Shown piece after piece: positions 18,517-26,887 of a stretch of 64,000 nt of DNA. This DNA comes from Luteolibacter ambystomatis (lineage in GTDB: Bacteria; Verrucomicrobiota; Verrucomicrobiia; Verrucomicrobiales; Akkermansiaceae): contig NZ_CP073100.1 of the NCBI RefSeq assembly GCF_018137965.1, forward strand, positions 2,046,001 to 2,110,000, in the 5' to 3' direction. The position numbers and the translations under genes are program-made. The first letter of the stretch is position 1, and each line of letters starts with the position of its first letter. The notes under the pieces were generated by a model that saw only the letters and a list, made by a program, of their open reading frames with translations, was not told the DNA's origin and did not search any database.

Positions 18517-18551
18517 AGCCGGTGACCGCCATGCGTGGTCACCGGCTTTTT
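18517..18551 (+). terminator. rho-independent terminator after pilT
   Basis: A perfect 11-bp stem, AGCCGGTGACC (18517-18527) with GGTCACCGGCT (18537-18547), closes a 9-base loop and runs into a T-run (18547-18551). It is 22 bases after the pilT stop. The rest of the 354-base gap to 18849 holds only a small palindrome at 18788-18808; I see no gene in it. Confidence 0.88.
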
Positions 18552-18787
18552 GTATCCGGATCTCCGCCAGCGAAATGCCGGAAATCCCTTTGCCCCTGCC
18601 GTGCCAAAAAGGCGGCCCCAATAATCCCTCCTCACGATCGGTATCCCCTCTCCCCGATTCCTTCTTCCAAAAAGCCTTACGGGATGACGTAATTCTAATA
18701 GGTTTGATGTCGGTGACAAAAACGGTCATGATGCATACGTCTTCCGTTTGAAGACCCTCCCTTATCCCTCCCCGCGATCTTGTTCAA

Positions 18788-18808
18788 GATAGTCGATTAT
18801 TGACTATC
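18788..18808. promoter_or_regulatory. 7-bp palindrome upstream of the zinc-ribbon membrane protein
   Basis: GATAGTC (18788-18794) and GACTATC (18802-18808) are perfect reverse complements around the 7-base AT-rich spacer GATTATT. The site is 40 bases before the start codon at 18849 and could be an operator or part of a promoter. Function is inferred from position only. Confidence 0.4.
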
Positions 18809-18848
18809 CTTAACCAATTTCGTAAACACCCCGAAGCGCGGAAAAGCC

Positions 18849-20216
18849 ATGTCCACGGAAACCCTGACCTTCGCCTGCCCCGTATGCAACAGCCGCCTCA
18901 CGGTGCCTGTTGCCTTGGCCGGGGTGATCGGCCCCTGTCCGAAGTGCCAGACACGCATCCAGGCTCCTTCTCTTCCCGCAGTCCCGCAGCGCCCCACCGT
19001 GGCTGCGGCTCCGCCGTCCGCCGCACCGGTTCAAACCTACATCCCCCAGCCTCCTCCTCAGCCGATCCCGGCCCCCCAGCCTGCCGCCGCATCAGCGCCA
19101 GCCCCGGTGCTGGAAATCCCGGTGGTGCAGCCTGCGGAAAAGCCCGCCTACAAGCCGGAACCGCGCGCCCTGCCCAACCGCCGCGAAGGCATGGAGCCGA
19201 TCGGCAAGCGGATGTCCGACTCGATGAAAACGCCGCAGGACCACTCGGAGCGCCGTACGGGCTCCGGGGCATTGCGCGTGCTCGTTCCCGTGGTGTTCCT
19301 CGGCCTCGCCGCGGGAATGGTCTTCGCGATCCTCACCTTTCTCAAGCAACAGGAGCAACCGCCGGTCCAGTTCAAGTCTCTGATCCCGCCGGTGGCGAAC
19401 AGCAGCACGAGTGCCACCGACAAGACTCCGGTCGGAACCCTGCCGCCCGCCCCCGTCGAGCCGGATGAGTCCGCCCCGGTTGCGCCACCCGTGCCGGAGG
19501 TCCTCGTACCACCTGATCCTTCATCCAGCCCGGTCACCAAGCCCGTCTCCTCGACCTCGGCATTCCAGATCCTGGACAAGTTTCTCTCCCTGAACACTCT
19601 GGAAGAGCGCATTCCCCTGATGGAGACTTCCACTTCTCCAGCGGATCTGGCTGCGAGCTGCCTCGCATCCTCGCTGCCTCCACGGGTTTCCGTCACACCT
19701 TCGATCCAGACGGACAATCCGGTGGAGAATTCCACCGATCACTTCTTCCAAGTCATCTTCACCCGCTCGATCGGCGGCACGGAAACCTACAACATGCTGG
19801 TCCGCCGCCGTGGCGACCAAGAGCCCAAGGTGATCATCGATCCATTTCTCGACGTTTACGGCGAGAACAGCCGCCTGCGCCGCTACACTACGGCTGCCGT
19901 GGAAAAGCCCGCCGTTTTCCGCGTGTACGTCGAGACCGTCGCGATCTGCAACAACACCAAGATCCCCAACAACGACAAGAAGTTCACGCTGAAACTGCGG
20001 GGCGATGACGCCACGGACAACAAGCTTCCTGCCATCGCCATCGCCTATTCCGGCAAGGCCTCCGCCATCGGGGAAATGCTCCAGAATGCGGATTCCGGGC
20101 TGCGCTGGGGATCTCCGAAGGCCTGCACGATCGTGCTGAACTGGAATACCAAGGACGATCCCGCGCACCCGTATCTGGAGGCGAACTCGATCAAGTCCCT
20201 CAGTTGGAACCCTTGA
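18849..20216 (+). CDS. zinc-ribbon membrane protein of unknown function
   Basis: A 455-residue protein. An N-terminal zinc ribbon has Cys10-x2-Cys13 and Cys30-x2-Cys33 (ACPVCNSRL ... GPCPKCQTRI). Then comes a Pro/Ala-rich linker of about 60 residues, a membrane span near 141-163 (LVPVVFLGLAAGMVFAILTF), a second Pro-rich linker, and a C-terminal domain from about residue 237 with TSAFQILDKFLSLNTLEERI and VEKPAVFRVYVETVAIC. The topology suggests a cytosolic zinc ribbon and an external C-terminal domain. No enzyme motif is visible. Its last 17 bases overlap the convergent rhodanese gene. Confidence 0.75.
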   Translation: MSTETLTFACPVCNSRLTVPVALAGVIGPCPKCQTRIQAPSLPAVPQRPTVAAAPPSAAPVQTYIPQPPPQPIPAPQPAAASAPAPVLEIPVVQPAEKPAYKPEPRALPNRREGMEPIGKRMSDSMKTPQDHSERRTGSGALRVLVPVVFLGLAAGMVFAILTFLKQQEQPPVQFKSLIPPVANSSTSATDKTPVGTLPPAPVEPDESAPVAPPVPEVLVPPDPSSSPVTKPVSSTSAFQILDKFLSLNTLEERIPLMETSTSPADLAASCLASSLPPRVSVTPSIQTDNPVENSTDHFFQVIFTRSIGGTETYNMLVRRRGDQEPKVIIDPFLDVYGENSRLRRYTTAAVEKPAVFRVYVETVAICNNTKIPNNDKKFTLKLRGDDATDNKLPAIAIAYSGKASAIGEMLQNADSGLRWGSPKACTIVLNWNTKDDPAHPYLEANSIKSLSWNP

Positions 20217-20658
20217 TCATCCCGGCGGCGCGCAGCGCACCCACGCCGCCCTTCAGCGCGAAAACCTGCTCGGTCACGCCCAGTTTGAGTATCCGCTCCG
20301 CGATCTGCGAGCTGACCCCGCAGTTGCCCTCGCTGCAATAGACGACCACCGGCGGGTTCTCGACGAGTTTCTCCATCACCGCCGCCTCGAAGGCGTTCGC
20401 ATCCTCATGTGGATCGAGATTCCACAGCAGCGAGCCGGGCATGCCGTCCAGCTCCCACTCACGGCGCGGCCGGGCATCGATCCACAGCACCTTCCCCTGC
20501 CAACGCTCCATCACCGTGGCGAGGCAGATTTCATGCTCCTTGAGGTCCTCCGTCCGACACGGCACATCCCGGCGCGGTGGCCCGATGATGCGGAGGTTCG
20601 TCACCGCCGCCACCGTGGAAATGCCCGCGATGATCGCAGCCTGAGTGATGGCATTCAC
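20200..20658 (-). CDS. membrane-anchored rhodanese-like protein
   Basis: A 152-residue single rhodanese domain with an N-terminal hydrophobic anchor (AAIIAGISTVAAVTNL). The domain shows VLWIDARPRREWELDG near 57-72, GSLLW, and the active loop VVYCSEGNCGVSSQIAERI, whose first Cys is the expected sulfur acceptor; the usual CxxGxRS is CSEGNCG here. It may handle sulfane sulfur or redox relay in the envelope. The GTG at 20658 overlaps the stop of the DUF1573 gene (GTGA), making it the last gene of the ECF-sigma operon that begins at 23085. Confidence 0.82.
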   Translation of the reverse strand: MNAITQAAIIAGISTVAAVTNLRIIGPPRRDVPCRTEDLKEHEICLATVMERWQGKVLWIDARPRREWELDGMPGSLLWNLDPHEDANAFEAAVMEKLVENPPVVVYCSEGNCGVSSQIAERILKLGVTEQVFALKGGVGALRAAGMIKGSN

Positions 20659-21353
20659 GGCTTGGTAGCAGGCTTGGCTTCGCTCGCGAGCGGGCGGCGC
20701 ACCACCGCATAGGCCATCACCTCGCGGTATTTCTCCAGCTTGCAGTCGGTATCGATATGGAAGACCGCGAGGTTCGGCTGCTTGGAATCCACCGGCGTGA
20801 TGACCAGTTCGTATTTCTTGCCGTCGGTGACGGTCTTCAACTCGTGTTTGAAAGCCGTGCTCGAGGTTGTCACCTTGGTCAAGTGGACTGGTTCCGGCCA
20901 ATCGACGGTGAAACTGATCGTCTGGGATTTGGCCTCTCCTCCCACATCCCATTTCGCGGTCTTCGGCTCGATGACGATGACCTCGGGAATTTTCACCTTC
21001 AGGATGAGCTGGGCGGATGGCTTGTCCGCCGGGTCCCCTTCCACCCATACGGCGATCTGCTTTTCCACCACTCCGGTGGAGGCCCCCACATCGAAATCCG
21101 CCTCGATCTTGCCGGATTCCCCCGGCGCGTAGTCGACCTTCTTGCCATCCGCACCGGAGGCCAGACAGGAGCAGGAGGACTCGATGCGACGGATCGAAAC
21201 CTGGCTGCCACTCTTGTTCGTGAATGGAAACGAAGCCTTCACCACGGTATCCGATGGCTTGGCGTCCACGGTCTTGGACGTCTCCGTGAACGTCAGCCTA
21301 CCCGCGAACGCCATCGGCATCAAGCCGAGCCACAACGATACGAACCAGCGCAT
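20655..21353 (-). CDS. exported DUF1573-like protein
   Basis: A 232-residue protein with a signal peptide (MRWFVSLWLGLMPMAFAG) followed by an Ig-like DUF1573-type domain: KASFPFTNKSGSQVSIRRIE, SSCSCLASGADGKKV (the CxC-type turn common in this family), PGESGKIEADFDVGASTGVVE. A second beta domain spans about residues 125-215. Members of this family are common in Planctomycetes, Verrucomicrobia and Bacteroidetes and have no proven role. The Met at 21353 is chosen because it opens the signal peptide, 7 bases after the stop of the upstream lipoprotein gene. Confidence 0.83.
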   Translation of the reverse strand: MRWFVSLWLGLMPMAFAGRLTFTETSKTVDAKPSDTVVKASFPFTNKSGSQVSIRRIESSCSCLASGADGKKVDYAPGESGKIEADFDVGASTGVVEKQIAVWVEGDPADKPSAQLILKVKIPEVIVIEPKTAKWDVGGEAKSQTISFTVDWPEPVHLTKVTTSSTAFKHELKTVTDGKKYELVITPVDSKQPNLAVFHIDTDCKLEKYREVMAYAVVRRPLASEAKPATKP

Positions 21354-21360
21354 GACAGGA

Positions 21361-21861
21361 CTAAGAGCCGCCTTTCGGCTTCGGTGCAAGTGCAACCGAG
21401 ATCAACAGGCGTCCTCCCCGCCAAGCGGGCCCGAGCACATAGAGCGGCTTGTCCGCGGAGATCTCCGCATCGGTTTTGAGCACCTTCTTGCGGCTGAGCC
21501 ATAGTTCCAGCCCGAGCCGGGCGGAGCCGCCGGCGGGCTTGCTCTGGGCCTCGAAGCGCACCATCACCTCATCCGAACCGCCAAGCGGCTGCGCCCAATT
21601 CTCGTAACTGCGGTAAAGCGGCTTGGTATCGACGCCGAGACCGCTGTAGTGCGCGAATTTCAGGTGCTCTTCCTTGCGGATCTTGTCCACGGCGGCCTGG
21701 GCGAGAGGCTTGGCTTTGTCGCCCGCCGCCTTCGGATCACCATCGGTCGCATGAAACACGCGTACCACCACCTGTCCCACCACTTCCTTGCCGGGATCCT
21801 CCACCCCGCAGGCTGAGGAGGCGGCGAGCAGCAGGCAGGCGGCCATCAGACGAAAGCTCAT
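21361..21861 (-). CDS. putative lipoprotein, unknown function
   Basis: A 166-residue protein with a lipoprotein signal (LLLAASSAC; lipidated Cys at residue 18). The mature region includes VVGQVVVRVFHATDGDPKAA, KIRKEEHLKFAHYSGLGVDT and a final strand ILLISVALAPKPKGGS-like (GGRLLISVALAPK). No known domain is recognised. Its start overlaps the anti-sigma stop by 4 bases, so it belongs to the sigma operon and may be a target or sensor for that system. Confidence 0.75.
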   Translation of the reverse strand: MSFRLMAACLLLAASSACGVEDPGKEVVGQVVVRVFHATDGDPKAAGDKAKPLAQAAVDKIRKEEHLKFAHYSGLGVDTKPLYRSYENWAQPLGGSDEVMVRFEAQSKPAGGSARLGLELWLSRKKVLKTDAEISADKPLYVLGPAWRGGRLLISVALAPKPKGGS

Positions 21862-22445
21862 TGTGTCACGGCGGCTGGAGTTCCATCGCCATTGGAGGCG
21901 GTGGAACTGGTTCCGCCATCGGACGAGATCGAGGCGGTATCGAGGAACTCAAGCGTGTCCGGGATCGCGGAAACCCCGTCCAGCACGATCACCGTGGAGG
22001 AACCGTTGTTCCCGGCATAGTACTTCGCCTGCACCTCACTGTCCGGGGTGTAGATCACCGGGCTGGCAGAGGCCACGGCCATCGGCCCCGGGGAGCCGGC
22101 GGTGCGGGTACCGCCCCAGAAGGCGAGCGCCATTCCGGCGGCCGCGGTGGCGGGCATGAACCAAGCGGCGCGCCACCATGCGCGCTTCTCGCGCGGCGCG
22201 GCAGCCGCCGTCTGGTTTGAAGCGATTGCGGAGCGGATGCGGCTGTTGAAAAAATCGGCGTAGGGAGGCTCCTCCTCACGCGGCAGCAGGCAGGCCGCCT
22301 GCTTGCGCCAGTGGCGGGTTTCCTCACGCGCGGCCAGTTGGTCGGGTTGGGTGGAAGCCCACGCCTCGACGCGGGCGAACTCGTCACCATCCAGTTCGTC
22401 CTCCAGCCACAGGGCCAGCGTCACGTCATCGGGTTTCGTATTCAT
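21858..22445 (-). CDS. putative anti-sigma factor
   Basis: A 195-residue protein. A cytosolic N-terminal part (TLALWLEDELDGDEFARVEA, then TRHWRKQAACLLPREEEPPY) is followed by one membrane span near 90-109 (AAWFMPATAAAGMALAFWGG) and a Ser/Thr/Gly-rich external tail. The pattern LWLEDELD in place of the zinc-binding HxxxCxxC suggests a zinc-free anti-sigma domain. Its start overlaps the end of the ECF sigma gene by 20 bases, the usual arrangement of a sigma/anti-sigma pair. The role is inferred mainly from context. Confidence 0.75.
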   Translation of the reverse strand: MNTKPDDVTLALWLEDELDGDEFARVEAWASTQPDQLAAREETRHWRKQAACLLPREEEPPYADFFNSRIRSAIASNQTAAAAPREKRAWWRAAWFMPATAAAGMALAFWGGTRTAGSPGPMAVASASPVIYTPDSEVQAKYYAGNNGSSTVIVLDGVSAIPDTLEFLDTASISSDGGTSSTASNGDGTPAAVTQ

Positions 22446-23085
22446 CCTTGAGGAGGGTTTGGAGTTTCTGGCGGGCGTAGAAGAGACGGCTCATGACCGT
22501 GCCGAGCGTGCAGCCCATTGCGTCGGCGATTTCCTTATACGAAAGTCCTTGGGCATCTTTCAAGATTACGGCCTCCCGATGTTCCGGCGAAAGTTTCGCC
22601 AAGGCGGCCTCGATCTTGGCTCGGAGTTCCCCATGCTCGAGGGAGGCATCCGGGGATTCCGCCTCGGAGGGGGCGGTGGAAGCGCTCGGATCGATCCGGT
22701 CGCGCTCGAAAATCTCGTCATTCAACTCCCCCGCGCTCTCCGGGCGGCGCTTCCGGGTCCAATCGTAAACGGTATTGTGGGCGATCCGGAACAGCCACGT
22801 CGAGAAACGCGCCTTCGCCTCGAACCGGGGCAAGGCGTTCCAAGCCTTGATGAAGACCTCTTGGGCGAGGTCCCAGGCATCGGCTTCGTTGTGAATCATG
22901 TTTCGGACCATGGCGTAAATCCTCCCCCGGTGCCGTGTGACGAGTTCGTCGTAGGCCCGCAGATCCCCGGATTGCGCCCGGGAAACGAGCACGGTGTCCT
23001 CATCGGAACCCGCCCCGGCCTGCGGTTCGACGGCCTCGATCGGCCCCTTCACGGGATTTGACGCTGGTCCGGGGGATTTATTCAT
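22426..23085 (-). CDS. ECF-family RNA polymerase sigma factor
   Basis: A 219-residue sigma factor. Region 2 is at about 30-100 (LVTRHRGRIYAMVRNMIHNE, ADAWDLAQEVFIKAWNALPR, FSTWLFRIAHNTVYDWTRKR) and region 4 at about 155-210 (LSPEHREAVILKDAQGLSYK, EIADAMGCTLGTVMSRLFYA, RQKL). The linker between them is long and acidic, rich in Ser/Ala/Glu. The ATG at 23085 is used; a longer frame upstream is Arg/Pro-rich. It heads an operon with the anti-sigma, lipoprotein, DUF1573 and rhodanese genes, all overlapping or within 7 bases, and probably controls it. Confidence 0.93.
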   Translation of the reverse strand: MNKSPGPASNPVKGPIEAVEPQAGAGSDEDTVLVSRAQSGDLRAYDELVTRHRGRIYAMVRNMIHNEADAWDLAQEVFIKAWNALPRFEAKARFSTWLFRIAHNTVYDWTRKRRPESAGELNDEIFERDRIDPSASTAPSEAESPDASLEHGELRAKIEAALAKLSPEHREAVILKDAQGLSYKEIADAMGCTLGTVMSRLFYARQKLQTLLKDEYETR

Positions 23086-23230
23086 GTGCTTTCCACTCCC
23101 CGTCCGGGCCGGAATCCCCCGCCGGCGGGAGGCGCCCGGAACGGGTCGCGGCATCGGGCGGGTGGATCATGAGGGAATGTTGAACGTCACTGCCGCCCTG
23201 CGCAATGCAGATTTGGCGGAGGGAGGCAGG

Positions 23231-24013
23231 ATGAATGTATTCATCTCCACCAAATATCTCGCGGCGGATGATCCCATGAGCGAGGCTGGGCGCAACGTGA
23301 TGCCCGACACCCTTTCCCACACCCTGCCACTCCTGGCCGCCATGTCCGCCCAACAGGCCGGACAGCTCACCGTCATCGTGGTCATGGCCGTGGCGGTTCC
23401 CGCGCTTTTCATCCTCTCCCTGGTCCGACTGATCATGACGAAAAAACCGGTATGGATCGCCGGCCTCATCGTGAGCGTGCTGCTGGGGATCGGCGGCCTC
23501 GGAGCCGGCGTCACCGCGTTGATCCGCAAGGCCCGCGAAGCTGAAAGCACCCCCACCGTGGTTTCCAGCACGGATCACCATATCCGCGCCCGCATCCCCG
23601 GCCACTGGAAAACCATGACCGACCTCAACAAGCAGGCCACCCTGCAGGTGGGCAATACCACCCGCACCGAGTTCTTCGTGGTCATCTCCGAGCCCAAGGC
23701 GGAACTCGAACTCACGCTGGACGAGTATGCCGACCTCGCCTCCGAGCATGTGATGGGGGCGCTGCAAAAACCGGAACGCGGCACCAAGACCCGCGTCACC
23801 ATCGATGGCAACCCCGCCATCCAGTATGAACTCAAGGGCACCATCCAGAAGGTTCCCCTCGTCTATCTCCAGACCACCGTGGAATCCGCGGACGGGTTCC
23901 ACCAGTTGATCATGTGGACCATCCAGTCCAAGCAGGCCATCGCCTTCCCCATCTTCAAGGACGTGCTGGAAAGCCTGAAGGTGGAGGAGACGGCGAAGAC
24001 GGAGGAATCCTGA
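23231..24013 (+). CDS. membrane protein with two spans and an exposed C-terminal domain
   Basis: A 260-residue protein of unknown function. Two membrane spans lie near 44-66 (TVIVVMAVAVPALFILSLV) and 74-95 (WIAGLIVSVLLGIGGLGAGV). A soluble domain of about 155 residues follows (TMTDLNKQATLQVGNTTRTE, EFFVVISEPKAELELTLDEY, IDGNPAIQYELKGTIQKVPL), resembling the lipid- or ligand-binding folds attached to many small membrane proteins. The ATG at 23231 is preferred because GGAGG precedes it by 4 bases, although the later Met at 23300 is possible. It is divergent from the sigma operon. Confidence 0.68.
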   Translation: MNVFISTKYLAADDPMSEAGRNVMPDTLSHTLPLLAAMSAQQAGQLTVIVVMAVAVPALFILSLVRLIMTKKPVWIAGLIVSVLLGIGGLGAGVTALIRKAREAESTPTVVSSTDHHIRARIPGHWKTMTDLNKQATLQVGNTTRTEFFVVISEPKAELELTLDEYADLASEHVMGALQKPERGTKTRVTIDGNPAIQYELKGTIQKVPLVYLQTTVESADGFHQLIMWTIQSKQAIAFPIFKDVLESLKVEETAKTEES

Positions 24014-24079
24014 GCCGCATCGAAAGAAGCGCGGCGATTGGAATGGCCGCGGCCGTTCATCCCCTGTCACGCTTCCGGC

Positions 24080-24445
24080 ATGGGATGGATGAGAACCATG
24101 CTGCTGGGGGATATCGGCAACCGCCTCGATATCCAGGACGCCGAGAACAACATCAGTGCGCTGCAATCGCACGCCGCATCCGCGGCCAAGGCCGTGGGCA
24201 ACCAGACAGCCACGATCGCCCGCCTGAAAAACGAGCTGGCGCGCCAGAAACTGGCCGTCACCGCGCTCACGCGTTTCCTGATCGCCAAGGGCCTCGTATC
24301 CGAGGCCGAATTGCAGGAATTCATCCACGATGTGGACTCCGAAGACGGCATCGTGGATGGAAAAATGGAGATCGAAACCGTGAACGGCCGCCAGCGCCTG
24401 GTGCGTCCCCATATTCCTCCCGGCACCTTTCGCAGGATTCCGTGA
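24080..24445 (+). CDS. small coiled-coil protein, unknown function
   Basis: About 121 residues. The centre is a coiled coil (LDIQDAENNISALQSHAASA, then NQTATIARLKNELARQKLAV), followed by an acidic segment and the end RPHIPPGTFRRIP. No known domain is seen. The start is uncertain: ATG codons at 24038, 24080, 24089 and 24098 are all in frame and none has a good ribosome binding site. The gene lies between two exported-protein genes on the same strand. Confidence 0.55.
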   Translation: MGWMRTMLLGDIGNRLDIQDAENNISALQSHAASAAKAVGNQTATIARLKNELARQKLAVTALTRFLIAKGLVSEAELQEFIHDVDSEDGIVDGKMEIETVNGRQRLVRPHIPPGTFRRIP

Positions 24446-24520
24446 AACGAGCGAACCGTTAGACTCCCGCGGGACTTCCGTCCTTGCGAAATTCCGCCAC
24501 CGGTGCCACTTCTAGCCCCA

Positions 24521-25198
24521 ATGAGCCGCTTCCCCTTGATCCTCGCCCTCGCCGGATTGGCCTCCACCGGTGCCGCTCTCGCCCAAGGCCCCGCCCTGCC
24601 GCTGTCGGTGTCCACGCTCACGGTCTCCGGCACCGTCACCCTGCCCTCCGCGATCACCACCTCCGACAACGGCAAGGTGGCGACCATCAAGCAAACTCTG
24701 ACCAGCTACCGTTTCGGCAACAAGGAGCTGCTCCAGCTCATGGCGGACAATGCGATCATTCCGTCGATCACCGGCTACACGCTCGTCCAGAAATTCAACA
24801 ACGACGGCACCAGCATCGGCTACTTCGCCTGGAACGCCTCCACCCATGCCGAAGTGAAGGCTCCCGACAGTTTCCTGGGATTCACCCAGCTCGGCGAAGT
24901 GAAGGCCTTCAACCAGACCACCACCCAGCCGAAGACCGTAGGGGGTGCCGTCACCGTGACCAGCAGCAGCAACTCGAAGACCTTCGGCACCCTCTCGGTG
25001 GATGGCAGCAACTGTTCGCTTTTCAACACGATCGCCGCCAAAACGCCCACCACCGGCAAGATCGGCACGACCACCTATTCCTTCACCGGCATCACCTCCA
25101 GCGCCGTGCTCAATGGTGTCATCAACAACGGTGATTCGAATCTCTCCCTCGAAGGCACGCTGAAGGCCGCGAGCCCGAAGCCCTTCCTCGCGCCCTGA
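24521..25198 (+). CDS. exported protein of unknown function
   Basis: A 225-residue protein with a signal peptide (MSRFPLILALAGLASTGAALA) and probable cleavage after ALAQ. The mature protein is Thr/Ser/Asn-rich and beta-strand-like (TVSGTVTLPSAITTSDNGKV, TVGGAVTVTSSSNSKTFGTL), with the family-like element IPSITGYTLVQKFNNDGTSI. No catalytic motif is visible. It is probably secreted or in the periplasm. The Met at 24521 is used because it opens the signal sequence; 6 residues upstream are also in frame. Confidence 0.7.
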   Translation: MSRFPLILALAGLASTGAALAQGPALPLSVSTLTVSGTVTLPSAITTSDNGKVATIKQTLTSYRFGNKELLQLMADNAIIPSITGYTLVQKFNNDGTSIGYFAWNASTHAEVKAPDSFLGFTQLGEVKAFNQTTTQPKTVGGAVTVTSSSNSKTFGTLSVDGSNCSLFNTIAAKTPTTGKIGTTTYSFTGITSSAVLNGVINNGDSNLSLEGTLKAASPKPFLAP

Positions 25199-25208
25199 TC
25201 CATCCGCC

Positions 25209-25679
25209 ATGGCGGCAGCGACAGGCACACGTTCCCTCCTCCTCGCGGCGGCGTTGATCGTCGTGGCGGTGGTGTTTTGGAAACTCGGGCAACCGGCCCC
25301 AGAACCTCCGGCCGCCATTACCCTCCGGGAGACCGCTTCGACGGATGCTCCGCGTCATCGTCCTGCAACTCCTCCGGCCGAAAAAACGGTTTCTCCGACG
25401 GTCGTGGATGAGCTCGTCCGCGAGGATATCGAGAAGGCGGTGGTGACTTACTCACCGGACGCCCTGCCCACCTTCGAACGCTTCCTCGCCAGCAACGAAC
25501 CGGACGTCCGCGAAGCCGCGCGCGACGGTCTCGCACGCCTCGGCGAAAAAGGAGGCGGCGCCATCCTCCGTCGTGCCACCTCCCGCATGACCGATCCCGA
25601 AGAGATCAAGCGGATGCAGGAAACCGCTGACTGGCTGGAACTCCCCTCCGCCACCGACGGACCGATGAAGAAGCGGTAG
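25209..25679 (+). CDS. small membrane-anchored HEAT-like protein
   Basis: A 156-residue protein with an N-terminal membrane anchor at about 9-26 (LLLAAALIVVAVVFWKLG), a Pro-rich linker and a helical C-terminal domain with a HEAT-like pair (ALPTFERFLASNEPDVREAA, RDGLARLGEKGGGAILRRA). No enzyme motif is visible. It starts 10 bases after the upstream stop and is probably cotranscribed with it. It ends 4 bases before a large hairpin. Confidence 0.68.
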   Translation: MAAATGTRSLLLAAALIVVAVVFWKLGQPAPEPPAAITLRETASTDAPRHRPATPPAEKTVSPTVVDELVREDIEKAVVTYSPDALPTFERFLASNEPDVREAARDGLARLGEKGGGAILRRATSRMTDPEEIKRMQETADWLELPSATDGPMKKR

Positions 25680-25683
25680 CCTC

Positions 25684-25752
25684 AAGGAGCAGGGACATTC
25701 CTGTCCCGTTTGGAAGAGGTCGAAGAACGGGACAGGAATGTCCCTGCTCCTT
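25684..25752. repeat. perfect 27-bp inverted repeat between convergent genes
   Basis: Arms at 25684-25710 and 25726-25752 are exact reverse complements (core GGAGCAGGGACATTCCTGTC) around a 15-base loop. It lies in the 78-base gap between a plus-strand gene and the microcompartment operon coming from the right, so it could end transcription from both sides, although no T-run follows. It looks like a REP-type element rather than a simple terminator. Confidence 0.85.
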
Positions 25753-25757
25753 GGATT

Positions 25758-26882
25758 TCACTTCAGCGCCGCGATGATCTGATCGGTGAGCTGCTGCACT
25801 AGCTTCTCCGCCTCCGGATCGAGGCTTCCACCACTTGTGGAAACCTGCGCACCCGGTACCTGGCACACGGCACCCGGCTGGAACGAGGTGTTGTCGCAAA
25901 GCTGGCATTCCTTCCAATCCTCGCGGGGGTCCACCATGCCGAGTTGGCGGCGGATCTTGAAAATATCCTGCATTTTCTCGAACGGAATCGAGTGCAGCTT
26001 GCCGCCATTGAGCTGGCTCGCCACCCAGATCGTCTGGCAGGCGGTTTCCATGTTCTCCAGCTTCCAATACGCATCCTCCACATCGCTGCCCCAGGTCATC
26101 ACGCCGTGGTTCTGGAGAAGCACCGCCGGATTATCTTTCGCCACCTCGCCCACGGACGTGGCGTTCTCCGGACTGCCCGGGGTCTGATACGGAATCAGCT
26201 TGATCGGACCGGTGAAGATCTCCGCCTCCGAGCAGAGGCAGGTCGGAGGCTCGATGCCTGCTACGGCGAACGCAGTAGAATACGGCGGGTGACCGTGGAT
26301 GCAGGACTTGGCCAGCGGCTGGCGCTTCATGATCGCGAGGTGGGTGTTCACCTCGGACGTGCGCTTGCGCCATCCGGCCTTTTGCACACCTTCGAGGTCC
26401 ACCAGCGCGATGTCATCTGTCTGCAGCTCACCCTTCGAGCGCAGCGTCGGTGTGCATAGCACGAGATTGTCACCCACGCGGACGGTGATGTTGCCCCCGT
26501 TGCCGTCGACCATGTTGCGACCCCACATCTTGTGGCCCACATGGACCATCTGCTTTTTGATCTCCACGATCGCCGGGCTGTAGAAGAAGCGCTGGATCTC
26601 CTCCGGCGTCACCGGATCACCACCCGGCACCCAGGAGTATTCGAACGAAGGCACGACAGGCACCGGCGGCACCTTCGGCACACCCGGCGGCAGCGGCGGG
26701 AAGCGGTCGGCCTTGCCTCCGCTTGCCGGCGCGGGCTTGCCGGCCACCACCTTGCCCGGGCCATCGCGCAGCACGTCGCGGGCCGAGGGCGTCAGGACGG
26801 CGTCCTTCGGCAGATCGGCGGCGGTCTTGCCGGATTTCAGGAAGGCCTCGATGTCGGCTCCGGTGAAAACTTTCTTTGTCAT
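25758..26882 (-). CDS. class II aldolase with encapsulation-type helices (fuculose/rhamnulose-1-phosphate aldolase-like)
   Basis: A 374-residue class II aldolase/adducin-family enzyme, inferred to split a 6-deoxyhexulose-1-phosphate into DHAP and lactaldehyde. The catalytic domain at about 115-310 has NGGNITVRV, the zinc motif HGHPPYST, a later EAEIF and LLQNHGVMTWG. The N-terminus (TGADIEAFLKSGKTAADLP) is an amphipathic helix of the encapsulation-peptide type joined by a Pro-rich linker of about 60 residues. The C-terminus has a Cys-rich segment (ECQLCD, then AVC) and a second amphipathic helix (PEAEKLVQQLTDQIIAALK). The ATG at 26882 is used. It is the last gene of the microcompartment operon, 5 bases from the BMC-P gene. 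Confidence 0.88.
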   Translation of the reverse strand: MTKKVFTGADIEAFLKSGKTAADLPKDAVLTPSARDVLRDGPGKVVAGKPAPASGGKADRFPPLPPGVPKVPPVPVVPSFEYSWVPGGDPVTPEEIQRFFYSPAIVEIKKQMVHVGHKMWGRNMVDGNGGNITVRVGDNLVLCTPTLRSKGELQTDDIALVDLEGVQKAGWRKRTSEVNTHLAIMKRQPLAKSCIHGHPPYSTAFAVAGIEPPTCLCSEAEIFTGPIKLIPYQTPGSPENATSVGEVAKDNPAVLLQNHGVMTWGSDVEDAYWKLENMETACQTIWVASQLNGGKLHSIPFEKMQDIFKIRRQLGMVDPREDWKECQLCDNTSFQPGAVCQVPGAQVSTSGGSLDPEAEKLVQQLTDQIIAALK

Positions 26883-26887
26883 GGGAA

